This document shows positions 12,085 through 23,194 of a stretch of DNA of 64,000 bases, one piece after another (the first letter of the stretch is position 1; each line of letters begins with the position of its first letter). Source of the stretch: Phaffia rhodozyma (taxonomy: Eukaryota > Basidiomycota > Tremellomycetes > Cystofilobasidiales > Mrakiaceae); assembly GCA_014706385.1 (NCBI GenBank), contig JACGZH010000011.1:806001-870000 (forward strand), given 5' to 3'. Below the pieces are notes generated by a model. That model had not been told where the DNA came from, did not search any database, and saw nothing but the letters and a program-made list of their open reading frames with translations. Made by a program: the position numbers and the translations under genes.

Positions 12085-13229
12085 ACTCACATCATTGAGT
12101 TCCATTTCAGGTGACGGATCCAGTATTAAAAATGTATAGACGATAGAGAGGAGAGAGAGAACGACAGAAGATGGACAATGCCAGGAAGGAGAGGTCGAAG
12201 GGACAAAGAGGGAACACGCAAATGAGAAGGCCTGTGCGTCTCCAGGAACCATCTCCCTTATGTGTTCCTGAGAGAGCGCTGGAGCGGAGCAAACGAGAGC
12301 GATCAAGCAAAGGCGGAGGAAAGCTTGTCAGTGTCCCGATGTGGTTTAACTGTCAGGTCGGAGTCAAGGTTAGTTCTCCTCAGATTGTCGACAGGCCTAA
12401 TCTATCAAACCGATTGCTCTGCTGGGAGAGCCCCTGAAAGTTTTTGTAGAGGAGTGTCAGCTTGGTATGAACAAACATAGTAACATTGTATGAGAGGAAG
12501 ATAAAGAAACAAAGGAACAATGGAACAATGGGAAAAAGAGATGATCGAACAAGTCGAGTCGACACCCCACTCACTCAAACAATCATCAAACTTGGCTGTA
12601 TCCGTCAGAAACATCTTCTTTCATTCGCATGGCCTGTTGCCTCTTTCCATCCTTTCTTACGTTCGATGACAATGGTCGCGAGATCAACAGCATATATTCG
12701 ACAGGCGAAAAAGAAGAGAAAAAAAAGGAACGAGGACAAGGACAAAAGAAAACGAGACAAAAGGATATATAAGTAACAAAGGAACGGTTGCAAACGAAGA
12801 AGAGATGAATAACAGTCATAGTTGAGATCGAGACATCATCGGTTTTTAGAGCGATACATCATTGTCAAAATTAGAGTGAAAGAAGAGGGAAGCTATACGG
12901 GTAAAATAGAATGATAGAGAACGAAGCACTGTGATATGCTACAAAGATAGAAGGCGAGGAAAAGACCAGAAGGCGAGGATAAGAATCGCGGAACTATAGG
13001 GAAGAGAGGTAAGAAAAAGAGCAAAAACATAGTCAGGCGACCCGAAGAATGAGGGAGGAGAGGGGCAGGTATGCTACAACTGGAAAGAACGAAAAGAGAT
13101 GAAAAGAATAAGAAACCCGGAATCTGAGTTGTTTATAAAAGGACCAGTGGCAGAGAGATTGAGGAACTATGATGTGAAGTAAGAGAAAAGAAAAGAAAGG
13201 GGCCCGAAAATACTCCTAAAAAAAGAAAA
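12085..13229. other. Long AG-rich non-coding stretch downstream of WC-1
   Basis: This stretch of about 1.1 kb lies past the WC-1 stop. It is strongly purine-rich on the plus strand (agaagagaaaaaaaagg type runs), so the WC-1 sense strand is pyrimidine-rich. The many short overlapping ORFs here are low-complexity (poly-Lys/Arg or poly-Phe/Ser). It probably includes the WC-1 3' UTR. No gene is supported. Confidence 0.5.
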
Positions 13230-16200
13230 CTACTTCTGAAATTGACCATAGGTCGGCTGCTGAGTGGACGAATATGATGGTGAACCATAGGGCCTTTGAA
13301 GCTGAGGTATCTGAGATGTCCCGGCCGGGTAATTACTTAGATGGTGGTGTTGCTGCTGCTGAGCATAGTGCGCTCGGGGATTGAAAGTAGTCGGCTGTAT
13401 GTTTGATGTCGACGACGATGAGTCCTGAGCCTGCTGCTGTTGTTGTTGCTGGTTTTTGGCAGAATACGAAGTCGAGTAGTCTGAAGGTGAGGTCGAATAA
13501 TTCGAAGAGGCCGTCGAGGCAGAATACCCATCGTAGAACGATTCGTTCAGGTTGGAACTCGTCCAGCCCATCGAAGCCTGCTGAGCAGGCAACACCTGAG
13601 GATGAGGAGCCTGTACAGACGCCGTTGTTGGCACAGGAGTTGGAGCCGAAGACGTGTTAGCGGAAGAAGACGAATGACCCTTGTCGCCAACCGGCGAGCT
13701 ACCAGAGGACGAAGCCGTCGTGGCAGGCGGCATTCGTTTCCTCTTTGAAAGTCCCGCAGACGCGCCTGCCGATGTTCCACTCGCTGATACTATACTCGAC
13801 TTTTTCGTCTGTCCACCATTGATACCACCAGGTTTGCTGGTACTAGCCAAGTTTGAGCTGCCGGGCTGATTTGACATCTGTGTAGCTCTTGACCGAGCGA
13901 CTCTCATCGACTCAACCTGATCCCTCAATCGCCTGTTGTCGTTCTTCAGCTGATGAAGCTCATAGTGCCAACCGGTACTCCTAGTCGGGTTGAGCTCCTC
14001 AAATACGTCGACTGACGAGGCCCGAACGGCATGTCGGGCCGAGGAAGAACCTGACGAATCGACAATCTTGATCTGACACACGATCACGGTTGCCCGCATC
14101 TTTCGTTGGGAAGGACCCGTTCTGGGATCTACAGGGAATGAGTCCGTCTGATCGGACTCTGCAGGGCTGGCCGCCCCGCCGAGTGGACCGTTGTGAACGC
14201 CTTGCATGGGCGACCAGTCGTACTGGGACTCGGGCTTGTCGACCGCATAAAATACAGTGTCAGCGATGACTATGCCATCCTTATCGGACGTTCCGGACGG
14301 AAGTGCCAACGCATGCCGGATCGTCGTCGACTTTCCAGTCTCTGGTAAACTTCGAGAAGAAAGCTTGAGAGCGGCTCGAATCCGTTGGTGGGGAGGTTCA
14401 CTGACGCCTTTTGGTGAAGACGACGCCCGGTTCGGAATATAGTCGAGCAAACTGGATCCTATCAGTTCGTCGTCGGTGGAGCTAAAGGTTTCCTTCATCT
14501 TGTTAGAGGCATAGAGGATCAAGCCCTCAAAACTGAGCATGCACCAAGAATCTTCTGCGCCAACTCCACCAGCCAGACGAACGGAAGCCCACTGAAGCGT
14601 GGGAACAACCCGCTCACGACCGCAAAGGATGACGGCCTTACGACCCTTACCAGGCTCGACGTGCAGCTGACCGGTACACTCCATCCAAACCATACCACTC
14701 GTCTTCCTCTGCACTCTAAACGAAAAGTTAACGAGTCGAGCGGTCTGACCGGAAGACGGTGTGTGGGTCGAGTCCTTGAGCTCTCTCATCACCGGCACGA
14801 GATCGGATGGATGACAGATATCGCCGATAAACTTGTTGACGAGCTCCGATGGATCGTACTCCAGTATCCTGGTCACCGACGGAGAACAGTACTGGAACTG
14901 CCCCTTGAGCGACAGGACGTGAATAAAGTCTGGAAAGAGGGCGAGACACGCATCATCAGTATGTGCAGTGAGGAGAGCGTGTAGCAAAGACTGATCACTA
15001 ACCATCAGAGTGATCAAACAGTGTCTTGTACCACTCAGCCATCGTCGCCTCCTCGCTGCCTTGGGCCTGAGCTTCCTCCAACGCTTTAGGTCGGCTGACC
15101 CTGATAACGTCAAGAAGCTCTGGCGAAAGGCCGTGGATCCGTCGGGGTTGATACTCTAACTGACCAGCAGGTGCAAGTGGTAGCTGAGGGTTGTTGAGGA
15201 CGGCATAGTTGACTTGATAAGTGCCGTCTCTCAAGTTTCGCAAAATTGCATTTGGCGACTCTACCAAATCGACCTACGAGATCAGAAAAATAAAAAGGTA
15301 GGATATCAATAAACATGGTAATTGGAAAGAAGCTCTCGATTCTAAATAAATAAATAAAACTGACTTGGAAGCCGACATGGAATCGAATCTCGTTCGTGTC
15401 CCATGGGATGGGAACTACCGTGACCAGATTGATGAATGGAACACCACCCCTTCGATAGTTGATCAAGCTAGCTTGGCATTCCTTGCCGGACGCCAGATTT
15501 CTCTTTAGGTGAGAAACCGCAACGTTGTCGGTGTATTTTCGACGAGAGCCTCTCTCGACAGCTCCATCCGGAGCTAATAAGGATGGTTAAACGAAAAGAA
15601 GCTCAACTCTATCAGTCAAACCCCAACAAGATATTTAGCGACAGAAGGGAACAAACCCTGCAAGAAACGACAGTTCCGTCCAACAATTTCCTTGTTCTCG
15701 TATCCTGTCAAGGCAGCAAACGTGGGCGACGAGTACACGATCGGGCAATCGTACTTTAGTACGTCCTGATAGAGAAAAGAAGTGCCGTGGAACCAGCAGA
15801 TGGACGGTCAGAGATACCACTCAAGATGACACTTCGTATCTCGGTGCCTGATAGGAACACTTACGACAACCAAGAAACTACAGCTAAAGTCGACCGGCCC
15901 CAGAACGGTTCTGGGATTTGGTCGGCTCACCACCTTAGACAAAACACCAAGGACGTCAAATCCAGAGCTAGAGTATAGCCCAGGCATGTTCTTCCCGATC
16001 TGAGGAATGGATGTGTCCGTCGGACCTGATGGCAAAAGATGAGAAGTAGGATTCGGATAGGCAGGACGATCCTCCGGCTGACTAGGTAGGACGGCTGATT
16101 TTTGTGGTGAGAGCGGGAACATGTGTGCAGAGTTGCTGGGATAGGCACTGCTGCTATTGTTTACAGTGGTCGGACGAGCCGAAGAGGATAATGTACTAGA

Positions 16201-17052
16201 TGGTTGTCCATTATCCAAATGGTTATGGAATGCAGACTGAAACTCGGAATCGGACGTTTGGACGGCCGGAGGCGTTGACTTCTGGTTTACCGGACGAGAG
16301 GTATCGGGTGTTTGACTAGCGAAGAAATGAGAAAAAAAAGTATTGTTAGAATCTAAAGCTGAAAATAATGGACGGGTTGGACGGAAAGAAGGAATAAGAC
16401 AAAAAAAAAGACAGCAGATGGCGGATTCAACCAACCTCCACATTGAACTGTCTCCCCAGTCGTGATTGCCCATACCAGAAGCGAGAGAACCCGTTCCAGA
16501 AAGAATAGTGCCATCTTCGGTGAACTGCATCTCTCCATTGGGTGTAAAGGAGGAAGAATTCCAGTCATCGACCGATCGGGTGGGAAATGCTTCAACGCCA
16601 CCACCTGGAGCGGCAAGGGATGAAGGGCCAAGGAACGAAGGGAGCTGGAAGGAAAGGTCACTAGTAGAAAACAAGTTGGGATCCCATCCTAGGGCTCCGT
16701 TAACGTCGTTGGAATTTGAGTTGGAGGATTGTGGGCCGATCGGTTGATTGGGTAGGCCTCTAGGCGGCGAGTTGGCTAACGGTTGTTGGTCTGATGAAGG
16801 AGAACTTGAGTCGGACATGGTCGGCACGAGAGTAAGATCGGCGGACGACCGATGACCAGGTTGAGTAGTTTGATGAGTGTAGTTGTAGTGTGCGGCGGGA
16901 TCGGAATTTTGGTGACCTGTGGGAGGGCCAGTGGATCGATCCGAGTGGTGGGTCTGACTGACAGAAGAAATGGAATGGGGAGCGGCGGCGGAAGGAGTTT
17001 GAACCAAATAGGCACCAAAGTCAAGGGAACGGTTGCTTTGGGCGTTGGCCAT
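13230..17052 (-). CDS. wc-1: White-collar 1 blue-light photoreceptor, basidiomycete type
   Basis: This is a flavin-binding light sensor that works with WC-2 as a transcription complex. From ATG 17052 the order is: a Ser/Pro/Gln-rich N-terminus; a LOV domain (about 15830-15250) with [31 protein letters not shown], the WC-1-type extended loop [14 protein letters not shown] and the strand [20 protein letters not shown]; a second PAS ([20 protein letters not shown]); a third PAS-like segment ([15 protein letters not shown]); a short coiled coil; a basic patch SKRKRM; and a Gln/Ser-rich tail ending at 13230. The photo-adduct Cys codon is 15670-15672. No GATA zinc finger follows, as in other basidiomycete WC-1 proteins, so DNA binding would depend on WC-2. 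The exon boundary inside FLQ|APDG is in phase. Several introns are visible. Identity is very secure, exact exon ends less so. Confidence 0.93.
15670..15672 (-). other. LOV photo-adduct cysteine codon of WC-1
   Basis: The minus strand reads GGA CGG AAC TGT CGT TTC TTG, the G-R-N-C-R-F-L signature of LOV domains. This Cys forms the covalent bond to FMN/FAD C4a on blue-light excitation in the LOV family. Its presence argues that this WC-1 is photochemically competent. Confidence 0.93.
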
Positions 17053-18777
17053 GTTTGGAGGCGGGAAGAAGGGAAGGGGAGGGGGAGAAGGCTATAACAG
17101 TAGTTCTCTATGTATCAACTTGTCGATTGTGTCTTTTTGTCTTTCTTCGCTGGATGGTATTGAAGAAGTGGGGAGAAAAAAGAGAAGGATCGGATCGATG
17201 TGGGTGGGATGGATGTTAGTGGAGGATTAAGGTATTCACGAAAATGAGATCAGCTTCCGCACAAACCACCACAAAGGGCAGAAAGGGAAAAAAGAGAGAA
17301 AAACTGTAAGTATTACAAGATCATCCGAATGAAAAAACTATAGAACATATGATTAGATATTCCTAACGATTCTCTACGGCGACTGCAAAGCAGTGTGAGA
17401 GAGAGCGAAGGAATTTTTCATGCCCGTGTTGATCGTTACTCTTTTTCACTCTCCTCAGGGCATGGCCAGGCGACTGAAGAGAGAAAGTGAATGAGAAGAG
17501 AAAACTTCTCGGAAAGGAAACAGTCTTATTCGCTCGCCATCTGCCGCCTGATAGTTGAACCTTTGTGCTCTGCACCCGAACCCCCTATGGTGGACTTGTG
17601 GAGTGACCGACGTGAGACTAGCGTTCATTTGTTAATGAAATCGTCACGCAGCAATCCGCGGTAGTGTGGCTGACATCACCCATGAACCTTTCGGTATCTA
17701 TTACGTTTAGTCCGATCAAGCTTCGGGAACGATAATCTGCTGCGCGGCTGACAATCTGGGGTGAACGCTGTTGGGCTTGAACTTTGGTGCAGTCCAATTC
17801 TGGTCCGAGAAGCTAGCTGTGCTCTCTTTTGTTTGATTCCTTCTGCATTTCGATTTCAAACGCCGACGCTGTTAATATATGCCACACGGACTTTGAACGA
17901 CATCTACATCTTCAGCATGCGCCTCCCTCCACGCTCTCTCGTTCATGAGAATGAACGTATAAGATCTGCCCGCTTTTTAAACGACCGGAAGCAAAAGGCA
18001 ACCATGACGTCCATCAACGTCAGCCAAGCTTTCTCCCTTTACTCTCAAGGGCAGCAACGTAGTTTGCTGATGAACATGCGAAACGTAAGGCAAGAGGCAT
18101 GACGAATGATGGAACAAACAACAAGTTTCTAGAACAGAGACATCCCTTTTCCCTGGTCGACGAGGTAGACAAACAACCATAAACGCCGTATAAAGATGGC
18201 TCTTTGACGTAATCTCGATCATGAGTAAAGGAGAACGACGTCGACGGGAAAAATGAGATTTATGATCGTGATGAACTAGAATCTGTAGCAACAGAGGGAA
18301 AAAAAGGAGGAAAGAAAGACAAGAAAAAAGACAACACCGAAAGACTTTGAGGTCTCAAAACGGACCATAGGTGTAGCACAGTTGGAGTCTACAGAAGAGA
18401 GCAACAATTGGAGAAGAAGAAGCACAGAAGAGAGTACACGGACAAAGAGATTCTTTTCGAGTTGTCCTTGATTCCTGACTCTCCTCTTGGTCTGTGATCT
18501 CAGCAGAGTCTGCTCGGCCAATCTTTGTGATCTAATCGTTTTACTAACAGTGGGACAAGCCTGTTCTTGATAAATATTCATTTTGATTTTCAACATCTTT
18601 TGAAGGTTGAAATCTTGCAAAATTCATGGAATATGGCGAAATCTGATGAAAACAGCTCAAAATCATACAACCCTAACCACATACCTTCATCCACATCAAC
18701 CGTCCTACAACACCCTTTCTCAATATTTTATTTCCACTACACCCCATTGCACCACGCCATCTCTAACCAGTCAAAGG
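17053..18777. promoter_or_regulatory. Long divergent upstream region, WC-1 / capping triphosphatase
   Basis: This gap of about 1.7 kb lies between the WC-1 start (minus) and the triphosphatase start (plus), and is one of the two longest gene-free stretches in the window. ORFs inside it (e.g. 17761-18102, 17363-17575) have no family features. It probably contains a long 5' leader or promoter for WC-1 and the compact promoter of the capping gene next to 18778, where a weakly T-rich leader is seen. No specific motif stands out. Confidence 0.45.
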
Positions 18778-20575
18778 ATGTCATCAAAATTACCAAATCC
18801 AAATGGACATGGAGAAGGCTCTCCTCGAAAAAGAGCCAGGCCATCCGACCAGGAGGAACGTTCTTCAGCCGCACCGTCAAGCTCATCATCCACCCCTCAG
18901 GCCTCTCAAGGCCATACAGAACGTAGATCATCCAACAATCCTCCTTCTGCTGGATCATCATATCCAATCTCGCAAGCATATACGCCATCAAGCTCACATC
19001 CATCCCATGCCCAAGGGCCGCAGATGATGGACATTTCCGTTCCAAATGGGCTCACACCAACATTCTTCGAGCTCGAACCGGAAGATGAGTTCGTCAGGCG
19101 GATCGGCGACTGGATTTGGGCTCTAGCCAGGACGGCGCAACATGTCGAAGTAAGCTTTGCTCTTTCACGTATGTGTGTGTGTGTGTGTGTGTGTGTGAAA
19201 GTGGGATGGTGTGGTAGTAAATGCTGCAGAAGCCGAACGAAATTTTGATCAAAACATCGATGTCTCTTGATTTCTGATTTTTGACTATCATCTTTCCTTT
19301 TGGCCCCTCCCCATGTGTTCTGTATAAATAAGATTGAAGCAAAGATTGGAACCATCAGATCTCATCAGACCAGGCAACGGATCTCTCTACCCATTGAGAC
19401 CGAGACTAGTCAGTGAACCTTCTCTCTTTTCTCACGATTTAACGCGTCCTTCTTCGCTTAAGAAAGGAGGAAAGATAGATAGATCGCGTCTCTCTTTCTC
19501 ATTGTAATTGAGACCTGTTAGGGCTGATACCTTTGGATCGACTTTATGCGCGTCATCCCTCCATCTAGTCCTCCTTCCTTCGGCAGATGTGCGTTCGAAC
19601 CCAACCGGCTTGAGCTACTTCTTCGACAGCAACATGTCTTCCGTCCGTGATTATTTCTCATGTTCATATAATATACGCGTCCCATACCTCCCAAAAAAAA
19701 AGAAAAACTAACGCATATACCCGTTCTCTCTTCTCTTTCTCTTTTTTCTCCCTCTTCCTCTTCATGATAACGCACATAACAATTTGGATTTAAATAGTCA
19801 CATCACAAGCACTACAACCAATTATTAAACCATCAGACTTCAACCACGAGACACGCTCCTGTTCCGATTTCATACGCTCATCTGCTGGAAACTGATACGA
19901 CCCGAAAGTTACCAGATGGTCGGCAGGTCCGGATCAGGACGGATAAAAAAACGGGTGGCGTGGTCGAGGTGGTAGAGAAGGTCAGGCTAGGAGACTTGAA
20001 TGTGTATAGTCCGTTGAGAAAATTTGATTGGCGATTGAGCATCAGTACGGAAAAACCAAGTACGTCTTGATCTTTTCTTCATTCCTGATCCTGATCGTGT
20101 CATCTAAACCCACTCGGTTGCCTTTTCCTTTGCTCGATCTTCCACTTTGGAAAAAAACAATAGTTCCGACCGTGCCGACAGAAGGTCAAGACGTCTTCAT
20201 CAGAAAGAAGGATAGACTGTCATATTCTCATCAGGCCGTCCGGGTTGATCTTACCCAAGTGACCACTCAGGTCTGTTTCGCTTCACTCTCTTCTTCCATC
20301 TACTTTTAACATTCTAGTCTTTGCTTCCGTTATAGATAAATCCAACTGATCATGTGCTCCGTTCTTCCTGTGGCTACCTCACCTCGATCTAACCCGACCT
20401 AACTCTACGAAAGAATGAGGAAAAGCGTCATCACGAACTAGAAGTCGAGATCCTAGACGCTCCTCAATTACTAGAAGAAGCAGCTGCTCACGCTAGAGAA
20501 GAGAACAACTGTTACGACCAGTTGGTCGCCCATCTTATAGGAACCGTTAGAATGTTGGTGAGAAACTGTGCCTGA
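18778..20575 (+). CDS. CET1: mRNA-capping enzyme beta subunit, RNA 5'-triphosphatase (Cet1-like)
   Basis: This metal-dependent (tunnel-fold) RNA 5'-triphosphatase removes the gamma phosphate of nascent pre-mRNA, the first step of capping. Exon 1 (18778-19149) encodes a disordered Ser/Pro-rich N-terminus and then FELEPEDEFVRRIGDWIWAL. Exon 2 opens at 19333 with IEAKIGTI, the glutamate metal-binding motif. Exon 4 (19837-20059) carries ISYAH, KLPDGRQVRIRTDKKTGG, EKVRLGDLNVYSP and DWRLSISTE. Exon 5 (20164-20270) has RKKDRLSYSHQAVRVDLTQV. A later exon has the second glutamate motif HELEVEILDA and ends GTVRMLVRNCA at 20575. This arrangement matches fungal Cet1/Pct1 closely. The exon between about 19540 and 19660 is unresolved: its frame does not give a convincing family match. 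Intron 1 contains a GT repeat. Confidence 0.9.
19171..19197 (+). repeat. (GT)n tract in capping-gene intron
   Basis: About 13 GT units lie inside the first intron of the capping triphosphatase gene, just after the donor at 19150. It has no obvious function and may vary in length. Confidence 0.9.
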
Positions 20576-20748
20576 CGTGGGAATTAGACAACATGGATCG
20601 AATCATCTGTTTTCCAAAGCGAAAGGAACGGAAGAGGGAATGACGAGTGAAGGGGTCTGGTCCTTGAAAGGGAAGTTCGTGTACACATATATATATCTAA
20701 TCCACCAATTCTTGTCCACGTGTGTTCCATCAGACACATATACTCTCA

Positions 20749-22858
20749 CTATCCCCTCCCACTCTCGAACGCTTTTCTGATCTTACTCCTCAACCCATCG
20801 GAATTAACCAACACCTTGAACCCTAATTCTGCCAAACAAGCAGCTGTCTTCAAAGTCTCTTCGTGTGCTCTGATCGATCGAGCTGAGCGAGTGAACAAGG
20901 GCGTGTGGTTTCCTCCATTAGGCAAAGTTGGGATGGCATAACTTATTGCAACCGACGGAACCACTGTGTACATGCGCGCGCAAAGCATCAAGATATCATA
21001 AGAACAATGAACAAATCTTGGATCCTGTAGATCTTATGGGGAGGAGAGGTAAAAAGAAAAGAAAGAAAACGGACCGTGGGTGACGTTTCCAAAATCTGTA
21101 CTGAAAGCACCTACACCATCTTCGACGATTGCTTCGTAGCCCCAACCTTCTCTTGCGATCTCTCCATAAACTGAACAGAGCACAGGGTTATTCCTTTGAT
21201 CCAAGTGGGGGGTTGAAAAGTTGATTTCTAGACGAGTGGCTGTGGATAGAGCGGCTCCTCTATTTCGTTGTCAGAATTTCATACGCCGGAAATATATGTT
21301 AATAAGTCTTCTCCTCAGGCTAAGAAAGATGAACAGAAACGGAACGTAACTGGAAACAACCAGAAACTCGATCCCTGAGAGCGGAAAGATGATCAGATGT
21401 GGGTGATCTGATGAAGTACTTGAGAGAGGCAAGCGAAACAGGACCTTCAAATTCAGAAGGGGTATATTCGCCAAGTGTCAACATTTCATGACCGGTGAAC
21501 GGGAAGAAGGATGGAGAGAAGTCTTCGGAGGAAAGAGGGATGATGCTGACTGTTGAGGTCTTGACCGCTGGTAGTTGTAGTAACACGGCGAGGAAGATAA
21601 AGTTTAAAAGATAAACCATACACGTCTTGATAGAATACACAAGGCGGAAGGAAGAAGAAGAAGAAAGTGATTATACGTACCCATTGATAATAATTCCATG
21701 AACCCTATCGTCTGGTCTCATCTGTCTGTGGAAGAGAGGAGAGAAAGTCATAGCGCACGGTGATCACGATCAGCGCAACAATCGATTCTATATCGAGGGA
21801 TAGAAGAGAACTATCAGAGCTTACTGTCTAGAATCAGAGATGTTTGAGTAAGCTAGAACAGCAGCATCTAGTGCGTTTCCGTCGGATCTATATAGAAGTT
21901 CAGTGACGTGATATACAACTTTTCAGCCAGGTAAATTCATATTACAGAGCCACACACAGCCATGCATACTTACGATTCTGTGTGATAACTGGCATTGATG
22001 GTCTTCCTCCCGGATGACATAAGTCAAGTCAGTACTTCTTTCTCTCTTGGAAGAAATAGGAACAATACCATCGAGACACTTGTACCTGTATGGCCAAACT
22101 TCCAATAAATGTTCCCATCCCCAGTTTTCCAGGCCCAGGGTGACACATAACACAGACATCAACCCCTTCATAAGCCCCTTTCTCTATCAGCTGGATTTTA
22201 CCACCGCCACCTTCTTCAGCCGGTGTACCTAACAGCACAATCTTTCCTGGGTGGTTTGATCGGATCATGAGTGATCGCAGAAACAGTAAGGCAGCGACGC
22301 CAGAGATGGCTATCAAATTATGCTTGTAACACAAAGAATGTTCTTCAGCCTAGACGTTGAATACAAACAGAGTTATAAAAGATACGCGTACACCGCATGC
22401 ATGTCCGATCTTTGGCAGAGCATCATACTCTGATTGAAACATCACCACCTTCTCCTCTTCCTCTTCAACCAAACGTTCGGCCGATGACAGGGACCACTCT
22501 GCTCGAAACGCGGTGTGAAGAAAATAGGAGGTTGTAACGTTAAATCCTTCTTCTATAAGGAACGTAGTTAATACATCATGAGCGTGTGTCTCGTGATAAG
22601 CCAGCTCAGGGTGATCTGAAACCAAATTCGTTCTCAAAGAAGAGACAGTAGAGTATGAGCGGATTGAATCGGGGTTGACCTTCGGTTCTCATTTTGACAT
22701 ATAACATTCAACGGACCGTGTATAGAGAGACTGATCTCTCGAAGTCGAGCAGACCACCGATCAATCTCGACTCTGAGAAACTCCGCGTTCGACTGACCAC
22801 GGCTTGACGCTTGATCTGTTGACTGGTGCTGCTGCTGATAGGGAGACAGATTCACCAT
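20749..22858 (-). CDS. M20-family metallo-amidohydrolase (PM20D2-like)
   Basis: This is a zinc-dependent amidohydrolase of the peptidase M20 family. From ATG 22858 the protein reads MVNLSPYQQQH..., then EIDRWSARLREISLSIHG and HPELAYHETHAHDVLT, the usual M20 start. The core shows VVMFQSEYDALPKIGHACG joined across an intron to HNLIA, with the zinc-ligand His, then GTPAEEGGGGKIQLIEKGAY with the catalytic/ligand Glu pair, and MCHPGPGKLG. The last exon reads DFGNVTH joined to VVPSVAISYAIPTLP and HTPLFTRSARSIRAHEETL, giving the C-terminal His ligand. It is most like PM20D2/aminobenzoyl-glutamate hydrolase-type proteins, probably a cytosolic dipeptidase or amidase. The substrate is not deducible. 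Several small introns are visible. The start is the first ATG in frame with good spacing to the domain. Confidence 0.87.
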
Positions 22859-23194
22859 AACTGATAGAGAGAAAGAACTTCGTCTTTCCGAGCGTTTGAT
22901 CAAAGCATCATCTCGATGTATGACGATGTATGGTTAGTAACCTTTCTATCGCAAGCCCGTCTGAGATCAGAGAATTCATTGATTATACACAGTGGCTTAT
23001 CACTGATCTTCTTTTTGGTCTAACTGTATCAGTGGAGGGAAAATGAGAGAAGAGAAAGGCGAGGGAGGGAACAGAGAGTTGCTACATAGTTAAAGAGAGC
23101 TTCTAGATGGTCCCAGCGGATGCTACATCACAAAAGGGAACTAAAACGAGATAGGAGTATCTAAAAGGAGGAGATAGAAAGATAGACATACAAA
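22859..23194. other. Spacer between two minus-strand genes
   Basis: This stretch of about 335 bp holds the promoter of the M20 gene and the 3' UTR of the STE23 gene, which lies downstream of its own stop at 23195. It contains AG-rich sequence and nothing else that I recognise. Confidence 0.45.

Noticed and set aside
17761..18102. 113-codon ORF upstream of the capping gene
   Set aside because: No domain or consistent splice partner; lies in a long intergenic region with similar chance ORFs on both strands.
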